A stretch of DNA of 64,000 nt from Microbispora sp. NBC_01189 (GCF_036010665.1 NZ_CP108581.1:6071501-6135500), one strand, 5' to 3'; numbered from the stretch's first letter, positions 37,252 to 46,441 are shown. The notes: a model not told the origin generated them from the sequence alone. Numbers and translations are program-made.

Positions 37252-37418
37252 GTGCCGGCCTTACTGGTGACTGCCACGGGGCCCCTGGGCACCCTGGGCA
37301 CCGGGGCCAGGGTAGTGACCAGGCTCTCTCCGGGGCGCGATGGAGGGGCCCCCGAGAAGAACGTGATCACAGCGGCATCGCGGGGATGCCGGGTGCGAAC
37401 GGAGCCGAGATCGTGACA

Positions 37419-38219
37419 ATGAACCTGCTGGAGTCGCCCGCGGACCACGCGGACCACGCGGACCACGCGGACCACGGGAACCACGGGGACCGTACAGACC
37501 ACGCGGACCGTACAGACCACGCGGACCGTACACACCACACGGACTACAAGGACTGCGCGGACCACAAGGACTGCGGGCATCCCACCGGCCACGCGGTGCG
37601 GATGGACGATTCGCCGGCCGGGCGACGGAACGGCGGCGTCGCGGTGTTCACCGGCGTCGCGCCCCGGCTCTTCGCGATCGGCCTGCGCGTCCTGCACGAC
37701 GCCGGCGAGGCCGAGGACGTGGTGCAGGAGACATGGCTGCGCTGGGCCCGCGCCGACCGCTCCGCCGTCGCCAGCCCGCCCGCGTATCTGGCGCTGACCG
37801 CGACCAGGCTCGCCCTGAACGTCGCGCAGTCCGCCCGCAGGCGGCGCGAGACCTCCGCCGGCCCGTGGCTGCCGGAGACGGCGGACCCCTCCGCCGGGCC
37901 GGAGACGGCGGCCGAACGACACGAGGAGGTCGGCGCCGCGATCCGGCTGCTGCTGGAGCGGCTGACCCCCGCCGAGCGCGCGGTGTATCTCCTGCGCATC
38001 GCCTTCGACTACCCCTACCGCCGGATCTCGCAGATCCTCCACCTCGGCGAGGACCATGCCCGGCAACTCCTGCGACGGGCCCACGGTCATCTCGCCGGCG
38101 AGCGCCGTCGCCCGGTGAGCTCCGCCGCGCATGGGCGGCTCGTACGGACCTTCACCGCCGCCGTGCGAACCGGTGATCTCGCCGAGCTGGAGGAACTGCT
38201 CGCCGGCGAGGTCGCGTGA
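37419..38219 (+). CDS. ECF sigma factor (SigJ/ECF41-like) with His-Asp repeat N-terminus and truncated SnoaL domain
   Basis: About 266 residues. Residues 7-55 are an array of DHA/DRT units rich in His and Asp. Then come sigma region 2 (RLFAIGLRVLHDAGEAEDVVQETWLRW), WLPET in the place of the ECF41 WLPEP motif, and region 4 (LTPAERAVYLLRIAFDYPYRRISQIL). The C-terminal SnoaL-like extension stops after its first helix (VRTFTAAVRTGDLAELEELLAGEVA), so the DGGGK and NPDKL motifs are missing. The start is uncertain: 37386, 37419 or an ATG at about 37601 that would omit the repeat. Truncation of the extension alters ECF41 activity in studied cases, so this may be a deregulated or decayed sigma. Confidence 0.65.
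   Translation: MNLLESPADHADHADHADHGNHGDRTDHADRTDHADRTHHTDYKDCADHKDCGHPTGHAVRMDDSPAGRRNGGVAVFTGVAPRLFAIGLRVLHDAGEAEDVVQETWLRWARADRSAVASPPAYLALTATRLALNVAQSARRRRETSAGPWLPETADPSAGPETAAERHEEVGAAIRLLLERLTPAERAVYLLRIAFDYPYRRISQILHLGEDHARQLLRRAHGHLAGERRRPVSSAAHGRLVRTFTAAVRTGDLAELEELLAGEVA
37441..37580 (+). repeat. 9-bp/18-bp tandem repeats coding a His-Asp array
   Basis: GCGGACCAC units occur four times in succession, followed by longer units of the pattern GACCGTACAGACCACGCG repeated about three times with variation, then weaker copies. All unit lengths are multiples of three and keep the sigma-factor frame open. This is too short and irregular for CRISPR and has no spacers. Confidence 0.85.
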
Positions 38220-38239
38220 GACCGGACCCACCCGTTGTC

Positions 38240-38281
38240 CGGCCCGGTCAGGCCGGTCCCGCCGATCACCACGCGCTTCAT
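38240..38281 (-). pseudogene. N-terminal stub of an NAD(P)-binding SDR
   Basis: On the minus strand ATG at 38281 reads MKRVVIGGTGLTGPD, a Rossmann GxxGxxG start like that of the NmrA-like gene at 37251. After about 14 codons it dissolves into sequence antisense to the sigma factor. It is probably the breakpoint of a deletion that also truncated the sigma gene's C-terminus. Confidence 0.5.
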
Positions 38282-38416
38282 GCCGATCCCCTTCCGTACG
38301 GCGGGGCGCCTGTTCGCCACCGCCCACGGAGGAGACCGGACAGCCTCCGTGCTCGTGACGGCTGCCGGGGACTTCGCGGTGCCCGGCCGGGCCGGCTGGT
38401 GCGCTCGTCGGCCGGC

Positions 38417-38696
38417 TCAGCGGAGCCGGTCGACGAGGTCCGCCGCGAGTAGCGCCTTGATGACGCTGGCGCTGCTGTTGACGAGGATGTCGCCCTCGCC
38501 GGTGGCCTTGAGGTCGGCGACGACCTCGGCCGCGGGAGCGCTCCCAGGACGCCTGGGGCAGGGTGGTCGACAGGACCACCTTCTCCGCGCCGACCAGCCA
38601 CTTGGCGTATCCGCGGTCACGCGGGTCGGCGTCGTCGTCGGCGGCGAAGTCACCGGGCCCGCCGGGGCCGTTGTAGCGCCCGTCGAGCGTGATCAT
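38417..38696 (-). pseudogene. RibD C-terminal/DHFR-family protein, truncated and frameshifted
   Basis: ATG at 38696 reads MITLDGRYNGPGGPGDF and KWLVGAEKVVLSTTLPQASWE, typical of the actinobacterial dihydrofolate reductase-like (RibD-C) family. Near 38540 the frame shifts and the next expected segment (AEVVADLKATGEGDILVNSSASVIKALLAADLVDRLR, here described in two parts) continues to the stop at 38417. The C-terminal third of the family is absent. Confidence 0.75.
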
Positions 38697-38707
38697 TCGG
38701 CGCGTGG

Positions 38708-40132
38708 TCAGGTGTGGCTGATCATCACGTGCTTAACGCGGGTGTAAGCGTCGAGGCCGTACCGGGACAGGTCCTTGCCGGTGCCCGAGTGCTTGAAGCC
38801 GCCGTGCGGCATCTCCGGCACGAACACCTGGTGGCAGTTGACCCAGACCGCGCCGAAGTCCAGGGCGGCGGACAGCCGCATGGCCCGCCCGGTGTCCCTG
38901 GTCCACACGCTGGAGGCGAGCCCGTAGTCGACGCCGTTGGCCAGGGCGACGGCCTCGTCCTCGTCGGCGAACGGCTGCACGGTCACCACCGGGCCGAAGA
39001 CCTCCTGCTGCACGATCTCGTCGTCCTGGCGCACCCCGGCGACGACGGTCGGCGGGAAGAAGAAACCGGGACGGCCGAGCCTGCCGCCGCCGGTGACCAC
39101 GCGGGCGTGCGCGGGCAGCCGGTCGAGGAATCCCGCGACCCGCCCGGCCTGGACCGCGTTGTTGGCCGGGCCGAGGAACACGCCCTCCTCGTCGGGGTGT
39201 CCCACCACGAGCGCCCGCGCGGCCTCGGCGAGCGCCTCGACGAACCCGTCGTACGCGCGCCGCTCCACGAGCACGCGCGTGACGGCGGTGCAGTCCTGCC
39301 CGGTGTTGAAGAACGCCGCCGAGGCGATTCCGGCGGCCGTCGCGGCCGGGTCGGCGTCGGCGAAGACCAGAGCGGGGGCCTTGCCGCCGAGCTCCAGGTG
39401 GACGTCCTTGAGGTCGCCCGCCGCGGCCGCCATCACCTCGGCTCCGGCCCGCGTCGAGCCCGTGATCGCCACCATCTCCACTCCGGGATGGGCGACCAGC
39501 GCGCGGCCGGTGTCCCGGTCGCCGCACACGACGTTGACCACGCCGGGCGGGAACACCCGCGCGCACATCTCGCCCAGCAGCACGGTCGAGCCGGGCGTCG
39601 TGTCGGACGGCTTCAGCACCACGGTGTCGCCCGCCGCCAGCGCCGGGCCGATCTTCCAGGCGGCCATCATCAGCGGGTAGTTCCACGGCGTCACCTGGGC
39701 GACGACGCCGATCGGCTCACGGCGCACGAACGAGGTGTGCCCCTCGGCGTACTCGGCGGCGCCGAGGCCCTCCAGCAGCCGCGCGGCTCCGGCGAAGTAG
39801 CGGACGGCGTCGACGGCCCCCTCCACGTCCACGCTCAGCGCGGTGCCGCGCGGCTTGCCGGTCGCCCGCACCTCCGCCTCGGCCAGCGCCTCTCTGCCCT
39901 CCACCATCAGATCGGCCAGTTCGAGGAGCAGGCGCTGACGCTCGGCCGGGGTGGTGCGCCGCCAGGCGCGGGCGGCCTCGGTGGCGGCGGCGACCGCCCG
40001 GTCCACGTCCTCGCCGCCCGAGAGGGCCGCCCGGGCGTACACCTTCTCCGTGGACGGGTCGACCAGGTCCGTCCAGTCGCCGGACGCCGGCTCGCGGCTC
40101 TCTCCTGCGATCACGTTCCGTACCGTGTCCAT
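38708..40132 (-). CDS. Aldehyde dehydrogenase, gamma-aminobutyraldehyde dehydrogenase-like
   Basis: 474 residues from [17 protein letters not shown] stands upstream of this ATG (an in-frame start at 40171 adds 13). [21 protein letters not shown], the catalytic Glu in [14 protein letters not shown] and the catalytic Cys in [13 protein letters not shown] are present; the protein is full length. The overall pattern resembles PatD-type dehydrogenases that oxidise 4-aminobutyraldehyde to GABA, though aldehyde specificity cannot be fixed from motifs. A short copy of its 5' region lies at 44410-44537. Confidence 0.88.
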   Translation of the reverse strand: MDTVRNVIAGESREPASGDWTDLVDPSTEKVYARAALSGGEDVDRAVAAATEAARAWRRTTPAERQRLLLELADLMVEGREALAEAEVRATGKPRGTALSVDVEGAVDAVRYFAGAARLLEGLGAAEYAEGHTSFVRREPIGVVAQVTPWNYPLMMAAWKIGPALAAGDTVVLKPSDTTPGSTVLLGEMCARVFPPGVVNVVCGDRDTGRALVAHPGVEMVAITGSTRAGAEVMAAAAGDLKDVHLELGGKAPALVFADADPAATAAGIASAAFFNTGQDCTAVTRVLVERRAYDGFVEALAEAARALVVGHPDEEGVFLGPANNAVQAGRVAGFLDRLPAHARVVTGGGRLGRPGFFFPPTVVAGVRQDDEIVQQEVFGPVVTVQPFADEDEAVALANGVDYGLASSVWTRDTGRAMRLSAALDFGAVWVNCHQVFVPEMPHGGFKHSGTGKDLSRYGLDAYTRVKHVMISHT

Positions 40133-40480
40133 CAGCCGGTCTCCCTCGATGTCCAGAAGGGCCCTACCCACGGCCGGCGTCTCCCAAGACGGCCGTTTCC
40201 CCGGCTCCTGCCGTGGTGCGGGTCAGGACACCGTGAGGAAAGCCGAAAGGAGTATTTTCCCCGGTCCCCATGGTTGCTTTGGTGCAGCGCCGACAAGGAG
40301 GAGGCCTTTATCCAGGCCTCGCGCAGCTTTCAGCGGCTCGCTGACAAAGTTGCTTCTGTTGAGACTATCTTTCGCTAAAACTGGAGGTTAGTGTCTGCAT
40401 TCAAGACCCGGACACCTGCGACATATAGCCCCATCCCCCCAGTCGCGCGGAAGCGACCGGATCAAGGAGGATCATTGAGA
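40133..40480. other. Divergent intergenic region between ALDH and GH43 genes
   Basis: The 348 bp hold the promoters of two divergent genes. 40330-40400 is A/T-rich (GTTGAGACTATCTTTCGC area). AAGGAGG at 40465-40471 is the ribosome site of the GH43 gene. No palindrome stood out. Confidence 0.4.
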
Positions 40481-43423
40481 GTGCGACAGTACAGGTCACG
40501 TCACAGGCTGAGTCGCAAGGGCAGAGGTGTCGCGGGCCTGGCACTGGGTGCGCTTCTCTCGGTCTCGTTCGCGGCGACGCCCTCGCACGCTGCCGAGGAG
40601 AAGCTCAACGAGGGTCTGGTGCACCACTTCGCCCTCGACGAGACCAGTGGGACGACGCTGGTCAACTCGGGTAGCGCGGGCTCGGCGGCGAACGCCACGC
40701 TCGTGAATCCGGAGAAGGCGACCTTGACCGGCGACGGAGTCAGGTTCAACCCCGGCTCCTACGCGAGCGCCCTCGACGGTGCGTACGTGGCGCTGCCGAA
40801 GAACATCACCACCGGCATGTCGAACCTCACCGTCGACTATGACGTGTGGATCGACCCGGCGAACGTCGGCGAGCACCAGATGTGGGGCTTCGGCGCGAAA
40901 TCCGGCTCGTGCGACGTCGACACCGGCGCCCAGGGCTCCATCTTCGCCTCGAACACCCAGCGGTTCCGCGTCGCGGTCGGTTCGGCGAACCTCCAGCAGA
41001 ACCGGGTCCGCATGACCGAGGGAGCGTGGACGCACGTCACCTACACGCAGTCACGGAACGCGAACGGTACGAGCTGGACCGGCACGCTTTACCTCGACGG
41101 CGTGCAGCACGCGACGTCAACGAACCTGACCACGCCGCCGTCGGTGAACGCCGCGGGGACCAACTGCAACTTCCTCGCTCGCTCCCAGACAGCGGGCAAC
41201 TACTCATTCCGCGGAACGATCCGCGACTTCCGGGTCTACGACCGGGCAGTGAGCCTCGACGAGACACTCGCCCTGGCGAAAAAGACCGTCGCCAATGGCG
41301 TTCACGCCGACGCCGCCGCCATCGACCTCGGCCTGACCAGTGCGATCGTACGCGACATCGTTCTGCCCAAGGTGGGCTCCGTGGCGGGCTCGGCCATCAC
41401 GTGGACGAGTTCGGACCCGTCGGTCGTCGAGGTCTACACCCCGCCGGCCCTCGCCAGCGCACGCAAGGTCGCGGTGACCGGCAAGATCACCCGGCCCGCG
41501 CAGGGGCAGCCCGACGCGACGGCCACGCTCACGGCGACCGTCCGCAAGGGCGCCCAAGAGGTCACCACCCGGGAGATCCCCATAGTGGTGAAGGCCAAGT
41601 TCGGCGACGCGCAGGCGGTCGACCGTGACGCTTTCGACCTGACCCTGTACGCCACCGGCGACGTGCGCGGAAACATCAACCTTCCGGCCGGCGGCGAGTT
41701 CGGATCCACGATCACCTGGAAGTCGACCACCGGCCTCGTCACCCCGACGGGTGAGGTGACCCGCCCGGCCTTCGGCCGTGCGGATGTCACCGCCACCCTG
41801 ACGGCGACCATCACCAAGGGTTCGGCCTCGAAGACGAAGTCGTTCCCGGTGACCATCACCGCCATGCCCCGTTCCGAGAAGCACGAACGGTACTTCATGG
41901 GGTACTTCAAGGGCGAGAACCTCGCCGACGGTGAGCAGATCATGTTCGCGACGTCCAACGGAAACACCGCTCTGGACTGGACCGGTCTGACCGGAGGCTG
42001 GCCGTCGCTCGTCTCCCAGCTGGGTGACCAGGGCCTTCGTGACCCGCACATCGTCCGCTCACCCGACGGCGACACGTTCTACATGATCGCCACCGACCTG
42101 AACTGGTACGACCAGGGCGGATATGCCATCAACGACACCCAGTACATCGAGGTGTTCGAGTCGCACGACCTGGTGAACTGGACTCCTCAGCGGCACGTGA
42201 AGGTCGCGCCCGACAACGCGGGTAACGCCTTCGCACCCGAGTCGCTGTGGGTCGAGGAGATCGGCGCCTACGCCGTGTTCTGGGCGCAGTCGATGTGGAA
42301 CGACCCCGTGAACCGCACCGGCCAGGGGAACGCGCAGATGTGGTACACCACGACGCGCGACTTCCAGACGTTCTCCGCTCCCAAGGTCTGGCAGAACCCG
42401 GCCCCGCTGTCGCGGATCGACACGACCGCGATCCGGGTCGGTGACCACTACTACCGCGTGACCAAGAACGAGGCCGGCAACCAGGGCTCGGACATCTTCT
42501 CGGAGAAGCACACCGACTTCCTGGACAGCAATATCAGCAACTGGACGTTGCTCGCTCCGGCTCTGGGGCGCACGACGTGGGACGCCAACCAGGGGTACGA
42601 GGGGCCGGTCATCTTCAAGGCCAACCCCGGTGACACCTCCTGCCCCGGCCAGTTCTACCTCTGGGGTGACCGGTACACCAACGGTGGTGGATACCAGGCC
42701 GCGTGCCACGAGAACATCGAGGCTCCGACCTGGAACGCCAAGGCGCTCACGATGACCAACGCGGGCGTCGTCCGTCCGCGTCACGGCACCGTGATCCCGC
42801 TTACCCTCCGCGAGTGGAACGACATCCGCGGGATCCCGAACAGCGACGTCACGACCACCACCAAGGTGGCTGTCGCGCCGTACGCGAGCGGCGCCCAGAC
42901 GACCACGGCCACCGCCACGGTCGAGGCGGCCGACGGGTTCGAGACCGGCGGTCAGGTGCGGTTCAGCATCGGCTCGTGGTCGGAGCTCGCCCACCTGAAG
43001 GACGGCGCGGCCACGGTCACGCTGCCGACGGGTCTGCCCGCGGGTACCCGGACGGTCAAGGCCGAGTACCTCGGCTTCGACTACTTGAAGGCGTCGGCAG
43101 GTACGGCGTCGTTCACGGTGCCGGTCGCTCCGGAGCTCGCGCTGACCGTGACCGCCACCGCCCGCTGCGTGGGCACCACGGCGTACGTGGCCGTGACCGC
43201 GGTCAACGACGCCGCCGTGCCGGCGAACGTGACGCTGACCACCCCCTACGGTTCGAAGGCCGTGGCCGACGTCGCCCAAGGCAAGCAGGCCTACCAGTCC
43301 TTCAACACCAGGGCCGGGCAGATCGCCACGGGCAGTGCGACCGTGACGGCGACCGCGACGATCGATGGCCGGCAGGTCACCTCGACCTACGACCCCTCCT
43401 ACACCGCCATCAACTGCGCCTAA
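40481..43423 (+). CDS. Secreted LamG-GH43-type glycoside hydrolase, multidomain
   Basis: About 980 residues from GTG 40481, placed 9 bp after AGGAGG (TTG at 40475 is an alternative). Order: signal peptide (GVAGLALGALLSVSFAATPSHA); LamG-like jelly roll (about 30-265, HHFALDETSGTTLVN ... GTIRDFRVYDRAVS); two Ig-like modules with ITWTSSDPSVVEV and ITWKSTTGLVTP; a five-bladed propeller of the GH43 type (about 490-790) with GLRDPHIVRSPDG (base Asp) and YEGPVIFK (acid Glu); then Ig-like repeats to the C-terminus. It probably acts on arabinan- or galactan-like plant polysaccharide outside the cell. Bases 42828-43097 are duplicated downstream of the gene. Confidence 0.9.
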   Translation: MRQYRSRHRLSRKGRGVAGLALGALLSVSFAATPSHAAEEKLNEGLVHHFALDETSGTTLVNSGSAGSAANATLVNPEKATLTGDGVRFNPGSYASALDGAYVALPKNITTGMSNLTVDYDVWIDPANVGEHQMWGFGAKSGSCDVDTGAQGSIFASNTQRFRVAVGSANLQQNRVRMTEGAWTHVTYTQSRNANGTSWTGTLYLDGVQHATSTNLTTPPSVNAAGTNCNFLARSQTAGNYSFRGTIRDFRVYDRAVSLDETLALAKKTVANGVHADAAAIDLGLTSAIVRDIVLPKVGSVAGSAITWTSSDPSVVEVYTPPALASARKVAVTGKITRPAQGQPDATATLTATVRKGAQEVTTREIPIVVKAKFGDAQAVDRDAFDLTLYATGDVRGNINLPAGGEFGSTITWKSTTGLVTPTGEVTRPAFGRADVTATLTATITKGSASKTKSFPVTITAMPRSEKHERYFMGYFKGENLADGEQIMFATSNGNTALDWTGLTGGWPSLVSQLGDQGLRDPHIVRSPDGDTFYMIATDLNWYDQGGYAINDTQYIEVFESHDLVNWTPQRHVKVAPDNAGNAFAPESLWVEEIGAYAVFWAQSMWNDPVNRTGQGNAQMWYTTTRDFQTFSAPKVWQNPAPLSRIDTTAIRVGDHYYRVTKNEAGNQGSDIFSEKHTDFLDSNISNWTLLAPALGRTTWDANQGYEGPVIFKANPGDTSCPGQFYLWGDRYTNGGGYQAACHENIEAPTWNAKALTMTNAGVVRPRHGTVIPLTLREWNDIRGIPNSDVTTTTKVAVAPYASGAQTTTATATVEAADGFETGGQVRFSIGSWSELAHLKDGAATVTLPTGLPAGTRTVKAEYLGFDYLKASAGTASFTVPVAPELALTVTATARCVGTTAYVAVTAVNDAAVPANVTLTTPYGSKAVADVAQGKQAYQSFNTRAGQIATGSATVTATATIDGRQVTSTYDPSYTAINCA

Positions 43424-43456
43424 CCCGACCGGCCACGGCGCATTCCCGCTACTGAA

Positions 43457-43490
43457 CCGGGGCCGGTCGCGTACCGGTCGGCCCCGTCCC
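43457..43490 (+). terminator. Terminator hairpin after the GH43 gene
   Basis: GGGGCCG (43459-43465) pairs perfectly with CGGCCCC (43479-43485), with further internal CCGG pairing, 36 bp after the stop. The tail is GTCCCCAT, not U-rich, as is usual for high-GC actinomycetes. Confidence 0.6.
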
Positions 43491-43554
43491 CATAGATCGA
43501 TGTCGCATGAAGACCCGGTGACCGGAACAATCCACACCGATCACCGGGTCGCGA

Positions 43555-43824
43555 GCGGGATCCCGAACAGCGACGTCACGACCACCACCAAGGTGGCTGT
43601 CGCGCCGTACGCGAGCGGCGCCCAGACGACCACGGCCACCGCCACGGTCGAGGCGGCCGACGGGTTCGAGACCGGCGGTCAGGTGCGGTTCAGCATCGGC
43701 TCGTGGTCGGAGCTCGCCCACCTGAAGGACGGCGCGGCCACGGTCACGCTGCCGACGGGTCTGCCCGCGGGCACCCGGACGGTCAAGGCCGAGTACCTCG
43801 GCTTCGACTACCTGAAGGCGTCGG
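43555..43824 (+). repeat. 270-bp partial duplication of the GH43 gene
   Basis: Starting at GCGGGATCCCGAACAGCG, the segment repeats 42828-43097 nearly base for base in direct orientation, 727 bp away; I saw two T/C differences. It carries one Ig-like module without a start or the rest of the gene, so it is a non-coding duplicate. It ends abruptly at TCGGGTCC where the parent reads TCGGCAGG. Confidence 0.95.
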
Positions 43825-43896
43825 GTCCGGGGCGGCCGTGTCACGAATCGCGATCAAGGGCTACAGGCACGATCGCGTCAGGCGTACCGTCGGAGC

Positions 43897-44394
43897 ATGC
43901 GCAGATGGATCGGCGCGGCCCTCGCCACCGGCGTTCTCACAGCCGTAACCGGCTGCACCGTCGAGACGAACGGAGACACCGGCATCAGTGTGGACGCTGC
44001 CGGTCGTCTCGTCGTGGTCCTCGCCTGGTGCGGGCCGGCTCCGGACGGAGTGACCATCTACCACGATCGAACGTCCCCGGGTCCCTCAGGTGAGCCCGAC
44101 ATGACAGACGCCAGTTACGACGCGCACGCGCTGACGGGGCAGACCGCCTCGTTCCGGCCCGATGCGCCGTCGGGCGGCTGGACGCTCACAGAAGGACGCT
44201 TCAGGCTGGATCCGCCGATCACCTATCACGCCTATGGCTGGTCGCGTGACAACACGCACGCGACTACCCACGTGCAGTTCGAGGCCGCGGCCGTTGCGGC
44301 GCTCCAGCCCGGCAGCGTCCTCGTATACAGCGGCACCGTGGTGTCGCAGGAGGAGTTCGACCAGAAGGGACAGAGTCCGGAGAACTGCGGGTAG
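43897..44394 (+). CDS. Small secreted lipoprotein of unknown function
   Basis: 165 residues. An N-terminal RRW, hydrophobic core and lipobox VTGC (Cys at about 20) predict a lipidated exported protein. The mature part contains LVVVLAWCGPAPDGVTIY and two further Cys but no recognised domain. It lies between the duplicated GH43 and ALDH fragments, so it may have arrived with the rearrangement. Confidence 0.75.
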   Translation: MRRWIGAALATGVLTAVTGCTVETNGDTGISVDAAGRLVVVLAWCGPAPDGVTIYHDRTSPGPSGEPDMTDASYDAHALTGQTASFRPDAPSGGWTLTEGRFRLDPPITYHAYGWSRDNTHATTHVQFEAAAVAALQPGSVLVYSGTVVSQEEFDQKGQSPENCG

Positions 44395-44409
44395 CGGCAG
44401 ATGCGCGGC

Positions 44410-44537
44410 CCATCATCAGCGGGTGGTTCCACGGCGTCACCTGGGCGACCACGCCGATCGGCTCACGGCGCACGAACGAGGTGTGCCCCTCGGCGTACTC
44501 GGCGGCGCCCAGGCCCTCCGGCCGCCGCGCGGCTCCG
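44410..44537 (-). pseudogene. Copy of an aldehyde dehydrogenase fragment
   Basis: About 128 bp match 39664-39791 of the ALDH gene with a handful of substitutions and the same orientation. On the minus strand it still reads [19 protein letters not shown], against NYPLMM in the parent. No start, catalytic Cys or remainder is present, so it is a non-functional fragment. Confidence 0.9.
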
Positions 44538-44554
44538 CCCCGCGGCGGTGCGGC

Positions 44555-45661
44555 TCAGAAGTCGTCAGGCGTCCAGTTCCGTACGGCCGGGGCGTACCCG
44601 GCCGGTTTGTCCCCGACCTTGACGCCGGGGCTGACCAGCCAGCCCTGGTAGCCCGGCGTGAACATCTGGTAGACCGACGGGGGCGGCACGGCACTTGCCT
44701 CGTCGAGCCTCGCGCGCAGCTCGGCCGGCAGTTCGAAGCCGAGGGCGGCCACGTTGGCGTCGAGCTGCCCGGCGCTGCTCGCGCCCACGATGGCCGCCGC
44801 GATCCCGGGCTGGGTGGCGACCCAGTTGAGGGCCACCTGGGCCATCGTCACGCCCAGTTTCCCGGCGACCTCTTCGAGCGCCGCGAGGATCCGCCACTCC
44901 CGGTCGGTCCAGGAGCGCCCGGGTGTGCCGTCGCCGCCGAGCCGGCCCTCCCCGGCCAGGCCGCGGTCCGCGGGCCGGTACTTCCCGGTGAGGAAGCCGC
45001 CGCCGAGCGGGCTCCACGCGGTGATGCCGAGGCCGAGGTCCTGGCCCATGGCGACATGCTCCAGCTCGATCGTCCGGTCGACGAGCGAGTAGGGGAGTTG
45101 CAGGCTGACCATTGGCGCGAGGGAGTGCGCCTCGGCGAGGGTCTGCGCCCGCGCGGCGTACCAGCCGGGCACGTCCGACAGGCCCGCGTACCGGATCTTC
45201 CCGGCCCCGGTGAGGTCGTCGAAGGTCCGCAGGACCTCATCGACGGGCGTGACGCGGTCCCAGGTGTGCAGCAGGAACAGGTCGATGTAGTCGGTGCGCA
45301 GACGGCGCAGCGACGCCTCCACCGCTCTGATCATGTGCTTGCGCCCGTTGCCGCCCGCGTTCGGGTCTCCGGGGGCGACGCTGTTGGTGAACTTCGTGGT
45401 GATCACCACCCGGTCGCGCACCCCGGCCTCGGCGACGAGGGAGCCGAGGATGGTCTCGCTCTCCCCGGCCGTGTAGAAGTCGGCGGTGTCGACGAAGTTC
45501 CCGCCCGCTTCGAGATAGCGGCGGAAGATCTGGCGGGCCTCGTCCTCGGTCCTGCCGTACGCGGCGTGGAAGCCGCCGGTGCCGAAGTTCATCGTGCCCA
45601 GGGCCAACCGGCTGACGCGCAGCCCGGAACGGCCGAGCAGGTAGTAGTGGTCGAGAGACAT
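44555..45661 (-). CDS. Aldo/keto reductase
   Basis: 368 residues. Family tetrad region: [15 protein letters not shown] (Asp, Tyr), KFTNS (Lys in the strand VVITTKF), and LFLLHTWD (His). The NADP-binding C-terminal [17 protein letters not shown] motif is present. It is divergent from a TetR regulator with a palindrome between, so it is likely repressed by it and induced by a reactive aldehyde, ketone or drug (inference). Confidence 0.92.
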   Translation of the reverse strand: MSLDHYYLLGRSGLRVSRLALGTMNFGTGGFHAAYGRTEDEARQIFRRYLEAGGNFVDTADFYTAGESETILGSLVAEAGVRDRVVITTKFTNSVAPGDPNAGGNGRKHMIRAVEASLRRLRTDYIDLFLLHTWDRVTPVDEVLRTFDDLTGAGKIRYAGLSDVPGWYAARAQTLAEAHSLAPMVSLQLPYSLVDRTIELEHVAMGQDLGLGITAWSPLGGGFLTGKYRPADRGLAGEGRLGGDGTPGRSWTDREWRILAALEEVAGKLGVTMAQVALNWVATQPGIAAAIVGASSAGQLDANVAALGFELPAELRARLDEASAVPPPSVYQMFTPGYQGWLVSPGVKVGDKPAGYAPAVRNWTPDDF

Positions 45662-45734
45662 GGGGAGGACCCCTTCGTTCGGAAGGACGGCGAGTGTCGA
45701 ACCGCGCGGTTCCGTCAGCTTGCGCGAGATAAAA

Positions 45735-45750
45735 TGGACCAGCAAGTCCA
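45735..45750. promoter_or_regulatory. Candidate TetR operator
   Basis: TGGAC-N6-GTCCA, flanked by AAAA on both sides, lies in the 105-bp gap between the divergent AKR and TetR genes, just upstream of the regulator's GGGAGG ribosome site. Position and symmetry suit autoregulation and control of the AKR gene. Confidence 0.5.
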
Positions 45751-45766
45751 AAATGGGAGGGGGATC

Positions 45767-46390
45767 ATGCGTACGCTTACGCGCAAGGGGGCCGCGACCC
45801 GGCAGCGCATCCTGGAGGGCGCGGCGGCGCTCATCCGTGAGAACGGCGTCGCCGACACCACCTTGGACGACGTGCTGGCCGGTACGGCGACGAGCAAGAG
45901 CCAGCTCTTCCACTACTTCCCGGGCGGCCGGGAGGAGCTGCTGCTGGCCGTGGCCCGGCTGGAGGCCGACCGCGTGCTGGAGGACCAGCGGCCCCAGCTG
46001 GGCGACCTCACCTCCTGGCCCGCCTGGCAGGCGTGGCGGGACAAGGTCGTCGACCGTTATCGGCGGCAGGGCCGCCTGTGCCCGCTCAACTCCGTCACCT
46101 CCCACCTCGGCAGCCGTACGCCCGGCGCCCAGGCGGTCGTCACCGAGCTGATGCGCAGCTGGCAGGCTGAGCTCGCGGCGGGCGTACGGCACATGCGGGA
46201 CGCCGGGGAGATCGGCCCGGACGTGGACCCCGACCGCGCGGCGGCGGCGCTGCTGGCCGGCATCCAGGGCGGCGTGCTGATCCAGATGTCCACCGGCGAG
46301 ACCACCCATCTGGAGGCCGCCCTGGACATGGGCCTCGCCCACCTCCGTGCCGGCCGGGCTCGTCCTGGTAGTGTGGCGGGCGATCTGTGA
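45767..46390 (+). CDS. TetR-family transcriptional regulator
   Basis: 207 residues from ATG 45767, with GGGAGGGGG directly upstream; a longer frame further left is only antisense to the AKR gene. The HTH is RILEGAAALIRENGVADTTLDDVLAGTATSKSQLFHYF in two stretches, typical of the family. The ligand domain (about 70-200) shows no recognisable specificity; the LCPLNSVTSHLGS region recalls regulators of oxidoreductase genes. Confidence 0.92.
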   Translation: MRTLTRKGAATRQRILEGAAALIRENGVADTTLDDVLAGTATSKSQLFHYFPGGREELLLAVARLEADRVLEDQRPQLGDLTSWPAWQAWRDKVVDRYRRQGRLCPLNSVTSHLGSRTPGAQAVVTELMRSWQAELAAGVRHMRDAGEIGPDVDPDRAAAALLAGIQGGVLIQMSTGETTHLEAALDMGLAHLRAGRARPGSVAGDL

Positions 46391-46411
46391 TCGGACGCGA
46401 GGAGACCAGAC

Positions 46412-46441
46412 GTGGCAGGTGACGACGACATCTCCGGGTGA
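46412..46441 (+). CDS. Possible 9-codon leader peptide upstream of the ABC-F gene
   Basis: GTG followed by eight codons and TGA encodes MAGDDDISG. GAGGAG stands 7 bp before the GTG, a better ribosome site than many genes here have. Antibiotic-resistance ABC-F genes in other bacteria are often controlled by ribosome stalling on such leaders. An 8-bp inverted repeat downstream (GTGTGACC 46468-46475; GGTCACAC near 46547-46554) could form the alternative structure that hides the ABC-F start. Confidence 0.45.
   Translation: MAGDDDISG

Noticed and set aside
37279..37307. GC-rich hairpin (GGCCCC ... GGGGCC)
   Set aside because: It lies upstream of both divergent genes rather than after one, so a terminator role is unlikely.
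37441..37580. CRISPR-like repetition
   Set aside because: Units are contiguous, vary in sequence, keep the reading frame and have no spacers; it is a coding minisatellite.
38714..40378. 554-codon plus-strand frame over the aldehyde dehydrogenase
   Set aside because: Antisense shadow; the minus strand carries all ALDH motifs.
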